This document shows positions 1 through 5,183 of a DNA stretch of 5,183 nt, piece by piece. The notes beneath the pieces were generated by a model. The model did not search any database. It saw only the letters and a program-made list of their open reading frames with translations, and was not told the DNA's origin. Both the position numbers and the translations under genes were made by a program. How positions within the stretch are numbered: the stretch's first letter is position 1; every line of letters begins with the position of its first letter. This DNA is from Patescibacteria group bacterium (GTDB lineage: Bacteria > Patescibacteria > UBA1384 > JAMDBS01), in contig JAMDBS010000064.1 in assembly GCA_023487325.1 (NCBI GenBank), positions 1-5,183 on the forward strand, written 5' to 3'.

Positions 1-18
1 CGAAATTGCTTACATCAT
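1..18. repeat. Terminal inverted-repeat arm, left edge (partner 150-167)
   Basis: The first 18 bases are an exact reverse complement of 150-167, with a 131-nt spacer. The match stops at 19/149 (T opposite T), while its outer limit is cut by the window edge. The internal copy encodes the natural GT-C strand EIAYII. Probably a fold-back junction at a contig end. Confidence 0.8.
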
Positions 19-940
19 TGTTTGAAAGTGATTTATTCATTAATTTTGTTGCAAAAAATACGTTATTTTCAAGATTGTATTTTGCAATTAATAAATTGAT
101 TTTTTCTAGATATTTTTGGGTGTTTCTATGTTTCGAGGGCTGGCCAGATATGATGTAAGCAATTTCGGGATATTTCTTAGTTAACTTAGCAACAATCTCA
201 ATGCAATATTCAATATTTTTTCTCTCAAGTATGTTTACTGGGGAAAGGATAATCGGGTATCTCGACAATAGATTAAATTGTTTAGAAAATTTCCAAACTG
301 GATCATCTATTTCTAGAAAATCTTTCACATTAACTCCATTGGGGATGACCTGAACTTTATTTTTCGGCATTTTCATTACTTTGCAAAATAAATCTTTAAG
401 AGCATTGGAAATCACCACGTAGCTTGCGTTTTTTACTGGTTCAAAAAGAATTTTTCTAGTTTGATCGCTTAGGTTGACACCTTCTTTTCTCTCTAAAATT
501 GCCCCTTTATCTATGAATGTTTGGTCATGTACCCAAATAATATATTTTTTTTGTGGATTTCTTTTGATATAATCTTTTAGAAAATAAGATAAAGGAAGGT
601 TGTGGATTAAGGTTAGTATATTGTGGATTATTATCACATCTTGTTTATCAAGATATTTTTCTATCTTATTTCTAATAGAATTCACCAACGAAAAGAATTC
701 TTTATTAACTATTCCCTTAACCACAATTTTTTCATAAAGATTCGGATTAAATCTTAAAATCGATTGGATTTCTTCAACTTCAAACAAATCAATATTAGGA
801 TCATCATTTCTGCCATTGCCGGTGATTATTGTAACATGATAGCCTAAGTTATCTAAAATTCTTGCCTGCTCTCTCAAAAGCAGCTCAACGCCTCCAACAT
901 TTGGAGGATAGGCATAATGCATCAAGGCAATTTTTTTCAT
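1..940 (-). CDS. Family GT4 glycosyltransferase GT-C, 3' end missing at window edge
   Basis: The frame is open from ATG at 940 to the window edge (313 codons, no stop). The product is a GT-B-fold, retaining-type glycosyltransferase, expected to move a sugar from a nucleotide-activated donor in the cytoplasm. Visible landmarks: MKKIALMHYAYPPNVGGVE at 1-19, with the acceptor-side glycine loop; a Rossmann strand VIIIHN (102-107); WVHDQ (136-140); VISNALKD (176-183), the usual end of the N domain; VIPNGVNVKDF (198-208), the interdomain hinge; SPVNILERKN (233-242), start of the donor domain; and YIISG (262-266). The EX7E donor motif would lie beyond the edge. In SPVNILERKN, Asn236 sits where most GT4 enzymes carry the phosphate-binding Arg of GR. 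AGGAAGG at 951-957 lies 10 nt before the ATG, and the upstream gene ends only 4 nt away, so translation is probably coupled. The last six codons overlap a suspect inverted repeat at 1-18 and may be artefactual. Family is secure; donor and acceptor are unknown. Confidence 0.9.
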   Translation of the reverse strand, partial: MKKIALMHYAYPPNVGGVELLLREQARILDNLGYHVTIITGNGRNDDPNIDLFEVEEIQSILRFNPNLYEKIVVKGIVNKEFFSLVNSIRNKIEKYLDKQDVIIIHNILTLIHNLPLSYFLKDYIKRNPQKKYIIWVHDQTFIDKGAILERKEGVNLSDQTRKILFEPVKNASYVVISNALKDLFCKVMKMPKNKVQVIPNGVNVKDFLEIDDPVWKFSKQFNLLSRYPIILSPVNILERKNIEYCIEIVAKLTKKYPEIAYIISGQPSKHRNTQKYLEKINLLIAKYNLENNVFFATKLMNKSLSNNDVSNF

Positions 941-944
941 ATGA

Positions 945-2048
945 CTATTTCCTTCCTAAAATATCTTTGTATAATTTTTCATAGTTATTGACTGTGGCGT
1001 CTAGGCTAAAGTTTTTTTCGATATGGGCACGGCAATCTTCTGGTTTGATTTGATCTATTTTTTCGAGTGCTTTAACCAAACCAGTGATTCCCTCTTTGGG
1101 GTTAACTACAAGACCGGTTTTGCCATTTTTGATTAATTCACGCACTGACCCTCGATCAAAACCAATCACCGGCGTGCCGCAGCTTCCGGCTTCAGCCATG
1201 ACCAAACCAAACGGTTCAAACCAATTTATAGGCATAAGATAGGCTTTGGCTTTTTGCATAAGCTTGACGATTTCCATCTTGGATAATGGCTGTTCCTTGG
1301 AAATTGGGCAAGCCCACTGAATTTTATCCGATAAATGCGGCTTGACATCCCTATTGTAAAATTCTATATCTTCAACATTGCCGACCATTTTAAGATGAGA
1401 ATTGGTTTTCTGGGCCAGTTGAATTGCCCAGCGCACGCCTTTAGCATCAATAAATTTACCTGCTTTGTCTTTGGCTTTGCCGAGACGCCCTACCCACAAT
1501 AGATAATCATCTTTTTTTGCTTCAAATTTGTATAAATTAGTATCTATACCGTTGTAGACAACTCGAAATATTTTCGCACTCTTGGCTAAACTTTTGTGCG
1601 CTTGGGAAATTGAAATAAGATAGGAATTTTTGACATTATTGAATGTGCTCAAAACATCATCCAATTCTTCTGTCATCTGCGCATGCACTGTGGTGACAAT
1701 TGGTTTTTTGATATTTTCTGCTACCAATAGATTGATATATTCCGGGTAGCAATGATTGTGGATTAAGTCGAATTCTGACGATACCTTTTCCATCATTTTA
1801 GCCATTTTGGTGAGTGTAGATGTGTCTCGGTAAAATTCATTTTCCGGTGCAGGCAGATTGACCCAAGATTTGGGAATAACTGGAACAACTTTTACTCCGG
1901 GGATGTCAGTATCACCGGCTGCTAAAATTGAAATTTTATGACCTTTTTTTACCAGCCCAGTAATTAAATCATAAATTACTCTTGGCCGAGAGGCTGTAAT
2001 AGTTGGTGTGATTGATCTTTTTAGAGGTGAAGTAAAAAGTATTTTCAT
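945..2048 (-). CDS. Divergent family GT4 glycosyltransferase GT-B
   Basis: This is a 367-residue GT-B-fold glycosyltransferase, cytoplasmic, with no signal peptide or membrane segment. In order: MKILFTSP (1-8); RVIYDLITGLVKKGHKISIL (23-42), the helix and strand after the acceptor loop; DLIHNH (94-99); TTVHAQ (119-124); ISISQAHK (145-152); VVYNGID (163-169); LLWVGRL (183-189); KGVRWAIQLA (203-212); MVGNVED (221-227); EQPLSK (252-257); and EPFGLVMAEAGSCGTPVIGF (278-297), with E278 and E286 forming the EX7E donor motif. Two features are odd. The GG of the usual N-terminal loop is absent (ASRPR at 19-23), and about ten extra residues lie between GRL and KG (190-202). I chose ATG at 2048 because GAGG stands 6 nt upstream and the protein then opens directly on strand 1. 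An in-frame ATG at 2075 overlaps the previous stop as ATGA but has no Shine-Dalgarno sequence; using it adds nine residues. The gene ends in TAG 4 nt before GT-C. The retained donor motif suggests an active enzyme; substrate is unknown. Confidence 0.92.
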   Translation of the reverse strand: MKILFTSPLKRSITPTITASRPRVIYDLITGLVKKGHKISILAAGDTDIPGVKVVPVIPKSWVNLPAPENEFYRDTSTLTKMAKMMEKVSSEFDLIHNHCYPEYINLLVAENIKKPIVTTVHAQMTEELDDVLSTFNNVKNSYLISISQAHKSLAKSAKIFRVVYNGIDTNLYKFEAKKDDYLLWVGRLGKAKDKAGKFIDAKGVRWAIQLAQKTNSHLKMVGNVEDIEFYNRDVKPHLSDKIQWACPISKEQPLSKMEIVKLMQKAKAYLMPINWFEPFGLVMAEAGSCGTPVIGFDRGSVRELIKNGKTGLVVNPKEGITGLVKALEKIDQIKPEDCRAHIEKNFSLDATVNNYEKLYKDILGRK

Positions 2049-2054
2049 AATATT

Positions 2055-2058
2055 CCTC
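2055..2058 (-). promoter_or_regulatory. Shine-Dalgarno site setting the GT-B start
   Basis: GAGG on the minus strand, followed by a 6-nt spacer (AATATT) and ATG at 2048. This near-ideal site favours 2048 over the in-frame ATGs at 2060 and 2075, neither of which has a purine-rich sequence at the right distance. Confidence 0.65.
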
Positions 2059-2071
2059 ATGTTAATATGAC

Positions 2072-3229
2072 TCATTTGATTGCCGGCGGCATTTCTCTGA
2101 GGCCGCCTTTATCTTTGGGCTGGGAAATAATATTTATTTTTTCGGCGAGATTGGTAAATTCCTCTTCAGGCAAATTTTCTAGATCTTGCTCAGATAATTT
2201 ATCAAAATCTAAATTAATTTTCTGAAATACCCCACGAGCTTCGTTTACCCACTTAGGATTTTTTAGACAAATAATCACCTGCTTAAGCACTTTTGGATCT
2301 TTGACTTTTCCAAGGTATCCTAACCAATAAGCAATGTAATTTTCATCAATTAGTCCTCTCTCCCATCTTTCCTCCCCTAAAATTCTATTTCTCAAATCAG
2401 CATTATCTAGGGCATTTTTTAAATACTCCATCATTTTATTGTAGTTTTCTTTATTGCTTAATTGGGCACGCTCTCGCAAAATCTCCTGTGCAGAAAGCTC
2501 CCCTCTGGGTGCTTGCTGAATTCCAAATATTTTTGCCAAAATGGCAATTCTTCGCAAATGAAAATCGGCTCCCAAAAGTCCCACTTTATTATCTTTATTA
2601 TCTTTTTTGAGTATATCGGGGTCGTTATTTAAAGTGTAAGCCAAATTTTCCAAAGTATTGGTTGAAGCATCTTCTACAACAATACTGCCTTCAATAGATT
2701 TGCCATATTTTTCCTGGAAAATTTTGCCGTATCTTTTGATAATAACATCCTTCATCATTTCTGCTTCTGAAGGCCAATTTTCTATTCTTTCTTTTGGCAA
2801 AGTATTTTTGGCCCAAGCTGGAATGGTTTTCCCTCCAGATAATATCACTTTGTCAGTCAGTCCTAAATAAAGTGTCAATCCTGAAGCCAAAGCGTTGGAG
2901 CGACACCACCTATTTAATGATAATCTGCCTGTCCGTTGTAATTTTTCTCTTTCTTTTTCTAAATCTTCTTGGCTGTCAATCCCCTTTATTCTCTCGGCAA
3001 AATCGCCCTCCAATACTCTAAAATCTGGCTCATTTTTTTCCACTGGATTAGTTTTAAATTCATCCCATTGTTTTTTTTGCTCATCAGATAATTCATCTTG
3101 CAAAAGAACTGGTTTGACCGGACCTTGCCCAAAAACAATAATTTCGTTGAATTTAAGTTTCCCCCAAAGTTCTTTTTGCTCCAAGTCCCTGCTGGCAAAT
3201 TCCTGTTTGTTGAAACTTGGCAATTCCAT
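2072..3229 (-). CDS. Large DUF218 (YdcF/SanA/ElyC-like) protein with insertion and C-terminal extension
   Basis: This 385-residue protein carries scattered but ordered DUF218 signatures: NEIIVFGQGPV (28-38), first strand and loop; RSN (110-112) and the helix after it; DKVILSGGKT (126-135); PSEAEMMKDVI (153-163); VVEDASTNTLENLAYTLN (184-201), the family's S-x-N-T-x-E-N block; and GADFHLRR (220-227), the fHmxR block. Usual DUF218 proteins are about 200-260 residues. Here roughly 70 charged residues are inserted between the first strand and the RSN helix, and about 140 mostly helical residues follow the domain, ending REMPPAIK. There is no signal peptide or transmembrane helix, unlike SanA and ElyC, so it is probably cytoplasmic like YdcF. 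DUF218 biochemistry is poorly defined: E. coli ElyC and SanA affect the envelope, and YdcF is reported to bind S-adenosylmethionine. I chose ATG at 3229 because GGAG lies 8 nt upstream; a TTG at 3253 would add eight residues but has no such site. It ends in TGA 23 nt before GT-B. Confidence 0.8.
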   Translation of the reverse strand: MELPSFNKQEFASRDLEQKELWGKLKFNEIIVFGQGPVKPVLLQDELSDEQKKQWDEFKTNPVEKNEPDFRVLEGDFAERIKGIDSQEDLEKEREKLQRTGRLSLNRWCRSNALASGLTLYLGLTDKVILSGGKTIPAWAKNTLPKERIENWPSEAEMMKDVIIKRYGKIFQEKYGKSIEGSIVVEDASTNTLENLAYTLNNDPDILKKDNKDNKVGLLGADFHLRRIAILAKIFGIQQAPRGELSAQEILRERAQLSNKENYNKMMEYLKNALDNADLRNRILGEERWERGLIDENYIAYWLGYLGKVKDPKVLKQVIICLKNPKWVNEARGVFQKINLDFDKLSEQDLENLPEEEFTNLAEKINIISQPKDKGGLREMPPAIK

Positions 3230-3237
3230 AATTACAA

Positions 3238-3241
3238 CTCC
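3238..3241 (-). promoter_or_regulatory. Shine-Dalgarno site setting the DUF218 gene start
   Basis: GGAG on the minus strand, 8 nt before ATG at 3229. It lies downstream of the alternative TTG at 3253, so it can serve only the ATG. This makes the 385-residue form more likely than the 393-residue one. Confidence 0.65.
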
Positions 3242-3264
3242 AAAATACGCCAATTTAAATTTAT

Positions 3265-4533
3265 TTATATATGCCCCAGCTTTTTCTTCAATTCTCTTTT
3301 CTCCCGATCTATGTCGCGTTGGGTTAGGCCGGCCGGGAAACGGACTTGTTTTTCCAGCGAATTTTTTTCGATTACTTTTATATATATATCTTCAATTTTT
3401 TTGGCTAAATCGCGCCAATCAAATTTTTCATCTACAGTCTGCAAAGCATTGGCGCCCAATTTATCTGCAAGTATTGGGTCTTTTAATATTTTATTGACTG
3501 CATAACTAATAGCCTTGGCTGATCTTGCCCGTATCAAAAGACCATTATAATTATCTTTAATAGCTAGAGGAATACCGCCTTTTTTGGTAGCTACTACTGG
3601 CGTACCACAAACCATTGCTTCCAAAACTACCAAACCCAGCGGCTCGTCCCAAACAGAAGGCACTACCACCACATTGGCACGGCGGTAAAATTGTCTGAGT
3701 TCATCAATATATTCTTTGCCAAAATAACCCATAAAATGCACGTTTTTAGCTTTGCGCGCTTTGGCATATTTTACTAAATTTTCTTTTTCGCTGCCGCTGC
3801 CGAATATATAGATTTCGCCTTTGATTTTATTGGCAGCCTTAATGAGATAATCTACGCCCTTGTTGGCGATCAGGCGTCCTACAAAAATAATAATCTTTTT
3901 ATTATCCAAGTGATATTTTTTTTCAATTTTTTGAGTAGGAATTGGTTTTAGATAATTACTAACATCGATGCCGCCAGGGATAACTCGAGTTTTACGAGCC
4001 AGCCTTCTGCCAAATACTTTGAGCATCCATTTTTTAGTATGGCCGCTGACATCAATGATACTATCAGCTCTCGATAAAGCATCTCTGCCCAAAGGGACAA
4101 AACGTCTATCCATGGTGGCATTTTCCACATCACTGCCATGACAAGTAATAACATAGCCAATTTTATAGAGTGCCTTGATATAACTGGCTGCCCAAGACAT
4201 AAAACAAATATGATTTGCATGAATAATATCTGGCTTGAATTCTTCCACAACAGTAATAATTTGTTTGAGATATGATTGATAAATAGAATTTATTTTGGAG
4301 CTGGGAAGGGTGGAAAATCTTGGGGCATTGGTCCAACCAGGATTGCTGACGAAAACAGCTCGACTGGAAGGCTTAAGATTATACATTTTACAACCTTTAA
4401 TAGGCTTGGCGTCAACGCAAGCAACCGCCACTTTATTTTGAGAATTTTTAGCTAAAAATTCTGCCAGTTTTCTGGTATAAGTGCCAGCACCGGCACCAAA
4501 TAAGGGAAATTGCAGTAATATTAATATTTTCAT
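3265..4533 (-). CDS. Family GT4 glycosyltransferase GT-A
   Basis: This is a complete 422-residue GT4 (GT-B fold) glycosyltransferase, cytoplasmic or peripherally membrane-bound. Landmarks: MKILILLQFPLFGAGAGTYT (1-20), with the glycine-rich acceptor loop; DIIHANH (102-108); ITCHGSDVENA (129-139); IIDVSGHTKKWM (159-170); VIPGGIDVSNY (184-194), the hinge; IIFVGRLIANKGVDYLI (215-231), with the expected Arg220 and Lys225 phosphate contacts; IFGSGSE (243-249); NVHFMGY (264-270); and VPSVWDEPLGLVVLEAMVCG (291-310), with E297 and E305 as the EX7E pair, followed by TPVVATKKGG (311-320). All usual catalytic elements are present, so it should be active; it is the most canonical of the three transferases. 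After the normal C-terminal helix (to about 390), a roughly 30-residue charged tail contains RDIDREKRELKKKLG, possibly for membrane or partner contact. The start is the only sensible one, at strand 1, but has no Shine-Dalgarno sequence, only an A/T-rich leader. It lies 32 nt after the phosphatase stop and ends in TAA, 35 nt before the DUF218 ATG. Donor and acceptor are unknown. Confidence 0.93.
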   Translation of the reverse strand: MKILILLQFPLFGAGAGTYTRKLAEFLAKNSQNKVAVACVDAKPIKGCKMYNLKPSSRAVFVSNPGWTNAPRFSTLPSSKINSIYQSYLKQIITVVEEFKPDIIHANHICFMSWAASYIKALYKIGYVITCHGSDVENATMDRRFVPLGRDALSRADSIIDVSGHTKKWMLKVFGRRLARKTRVIPGGIDVSNYLKPIPTQKIEKKYHLDNKKIIIFVGRLIANKGVDYLIKAANKIKGEIYIFGSGSEKENLVKYAKARKAKNVHFMGYFGKEYIDELRQFYRRANVVVVPSVWDEPLGLVVLEAMVCGTPVVATKKGGIPLAIKDNYNGLLIRARSAKAISYAVNKILKDPILADKLGANALQTVDEKFDWRDLAKKIEDIYIKVIEKNSLEKQVRFPAGLTQRDIDREKRELKKKLGHI

Positions 4534-4565
4534 AATTTTATCATTTTAAATTTATTTCTTATTAA

Positions 4566-5183
4566 TCAATAGTATATTTTATTATAGTTGCCTTCGCCAT
4601 CGTAGCTCATGGTAATATCATTCATCTTGCCAAAATTTAGTTCACCCTGTTCATCAACAGTCGCCTCAATTTCAACAACGTCTACATGCGACAAATTTAG
4701 TTGGCTTATAAAGTCGTATTCTTCCGGAAACATCAAATTTAACATTACTCTATTGATATTACCATGAGCTACGATGGCTATTTTGGTTTTGTCACCATGA
4801 TCACTGATAATTTTTTTAAGGGCTTCTTGAACTCTTTGCGAAGCAGTTTCAAAACTATCACCGCCAGGGAAGTTTATTTTACGGATATCTCCTTCTTTAA
4901 ATAATCTATTGGCTTCTTTCTCAAAGTCGGAACCTTCCAAATTAATTTGTTCTTGTGTTTTACCTGTTAGAGTGCCAGCATTGATCTCTCTTAATCCCTC
5001 TAGTTCAACTACTTCGACAGGTTTTTCCAGCTTTTGTGCGATAATTTCTGCTGTCTGCCTGGCTCTTTTAAGATCCGAAGAAATTAATACCTCTACGCCT
5101 TCTTTTTTAAGTTTTTCACCAACTTTTTTTGCCGATTCAATACCTTTATCTACTAAATTTGTCGCATGTAGACGTTGTTGAAA
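4566..5183 (-). CDS. Histidine phosphatase family protein (phosphoglycerate mutase-like), 5' end missing
   Basis: The frame enters open at the window edge and runs 205 codons to TGA at 4566-4568. A 124-residue form from the TTG at 4940 would start inside the domain and is not the real protein. Visible residues: DKGIESAKKVGEKL (12-25), the first helix; ISSDLKRARQTAEIIA (34-49), with the phosphate-binding Arg region; LREINAGTLTG (64-74), with Glu66 as the likely general acid; FPGGDSFETASQRV (about 106-119); and IAIVAHGNINRVML (134-147), with His140 as the second catalytic histidine. The N-terminal RHG motif with the phosphohistidine residue should lie 20-30 residues upstream and is absent from the window. 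Family members dephosphorylate small metabolites or sugar phosphates, or act as phosphoglycerate mutases; the substrate cannot be read here. The neighbouring sugar transferases make a sugar-phosphate substrate plausible. Residues 1-11 are encoded by a suspect inverted repeat (5152-5183) and probably do not belong to the natural protein. Confidence 0.87.
   Translation of the reverse strand, partial: FQQRLHATNLVDKGIESAKKVGEKLKKEGVEVLISSDLKRARQTAEIIAQKLEKPVEVVELEGLREINAGTLTGKTQEQINLEGSDFEKEANRLFKEGDIRKINFPGGDSFETASQRVQEALKKIISDHGDKTKIAIVAHGNINRVMLNLMFPEEYDFISQLNLSHVDVVEIEATVDEQGELNFGKMNDITMSYDGEGNYNKIYY
5152..5183. repeat. Terminal inverted-repeat arm, right edge (partner 4670-4701)
   Basis: The last 32 bases are an exact reverse complement of 4670-4701, with a 450-nt spacer. 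The match breaks at 5151/4702 and runs off the window edge. The internal copy encodes NLSHVDVVE in the phosphatase, which fits the family; the terminal copy encodes FQQRLHATNL, which does not match the expected N-terminal region. Probably a fold-back chimera. Confidence 0.9.

Noticed and set aside
19..149. Phase-variable invertible segment between the left repeat arms
   Set aside because: No recombinase is in the window, the segment lies inside a coding domain, and the arm ending exactly at the window edge on both sides is better explained by fold-back chimerism.
3230..3253. TTG at 3253 as the DUF218 gene start
   Set aside because: No Shine-Dalgarno sequence precedes it, the added residues are not part of the domain, and a good GGAG serves the ATG at 3229.
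2658..3505. Overlapping plus-strand open frames of 70-200 codons
   Set aside because: They lie opposite the DUF218 and GT-A genes, which carry clear family motifs, and their translations are low-complexity, Ser/Phe/Leu-rich antisense readings without recognisable domains or convincing starts.
3948..4250. Second minus-strand frame of 100 codons within GT-A
   Set aside because: It overlaps the GT-A region carrying CHGSD and the PGGID hinge in another frame and shows no domain.
4530..4544. Four-codon upstream frame (ATG ATA AAA TTA TGA) whose stop overlaps the GT-A ATG
   Set aside because: It has no ribosome binding site and such short frames are common in A/T-rich leaders; coupling cannot be supported.
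4534..4565. Rho-independent terminator or promoter between phosphatase and GT-A
   Set aside because: The gap is A/T-only to a large degree with no G/C stem; a -10-like hexamer can be found in any such stretch and there is no matching -35.
2072..4568. Possible UGA-glycine code as in Gracilibacteria/SR1
   Set aside because: TGA ends the phosphatase and the DUF218 protein at natural C-termini next to the following gene, and conserved glycines in all five proteins use GGN codons.
4909..5181. Plus-strand open frame of 90 codons at the right edge
   Set aside because: It is antisense to the phosphatase helix with SSDLKRARQTA and LREINAG; its Ser-rich translation is a shadow of that gene.

Overview
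The window is an AT-rich bacterial fragment (about two thirds A+T by eye). It is almost wholly coding, with all five genes on the minus strand. It reads right to left as one tightly packed set: histidine phosphatase (5' end missing), glycosyltransferase GT-A, a DUF218/YdcF-like protein, glycosyltransferase GT-B, and glycosyltransferase GT-C (3' end missing). Gaps are 32, 35, 23 and 4 nt. I see no terminator or convincing promoter, so this looks like the interior of one operon. TGA, TAA and TAG all serve as stops, which argues for genetic code 11 and against UGA-glycine recoding. The protein types resemble, from memory, proteins of Patescibacteria (CPR, Parcubacteria-like), especially GT-B with its QPLSK and EPFGLVMAEA blocks and the long DUF218 protein ending in MPP. 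That assignment is inference, because no search was run.

Layout by region: 1-940 holds GT-C, a family GT4 enzyme with a classical PPNVGG loop. 945-2048 holds GT-B, a divergent GT4 enzyme without the glycine loop and with an insertion after GRL. 2072-3229 holds the DUF218 protein, with a large internal insertion and a long C-terminal extension. 3265-4533 holds GT-A, a conventional GT4 enzyme with a basic tail. 4566-5183 holds the histidine phosphatase lacking its N-terminal RHG region. No stretch over 300 bases lacks a gene.

Working together, three nonredundant GT4 transferases, a DUF218 protein (a family linked to envelope biogenesis in E. coli) and a small-molecule phosphatase suggest assembly of a glycan or glycolipid for the cell envelope. 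The sequence does not reveal donors, acceptors or product.

The most striking non-gene signal is at the ends. The last 32 bases (5152-5183) are a perfect reverse complement of 4670-4701, and the first 18 bases (1-18) are a perfect reverse complement of 150-167. Both terminal arms abut the exact window edges. The simplest reading is that this is a whole short contig whose two ends are fold-back chimeras, as made by multiple displacement amplification or assembly. If so, the outermost codons of both edge genes are not genuine.
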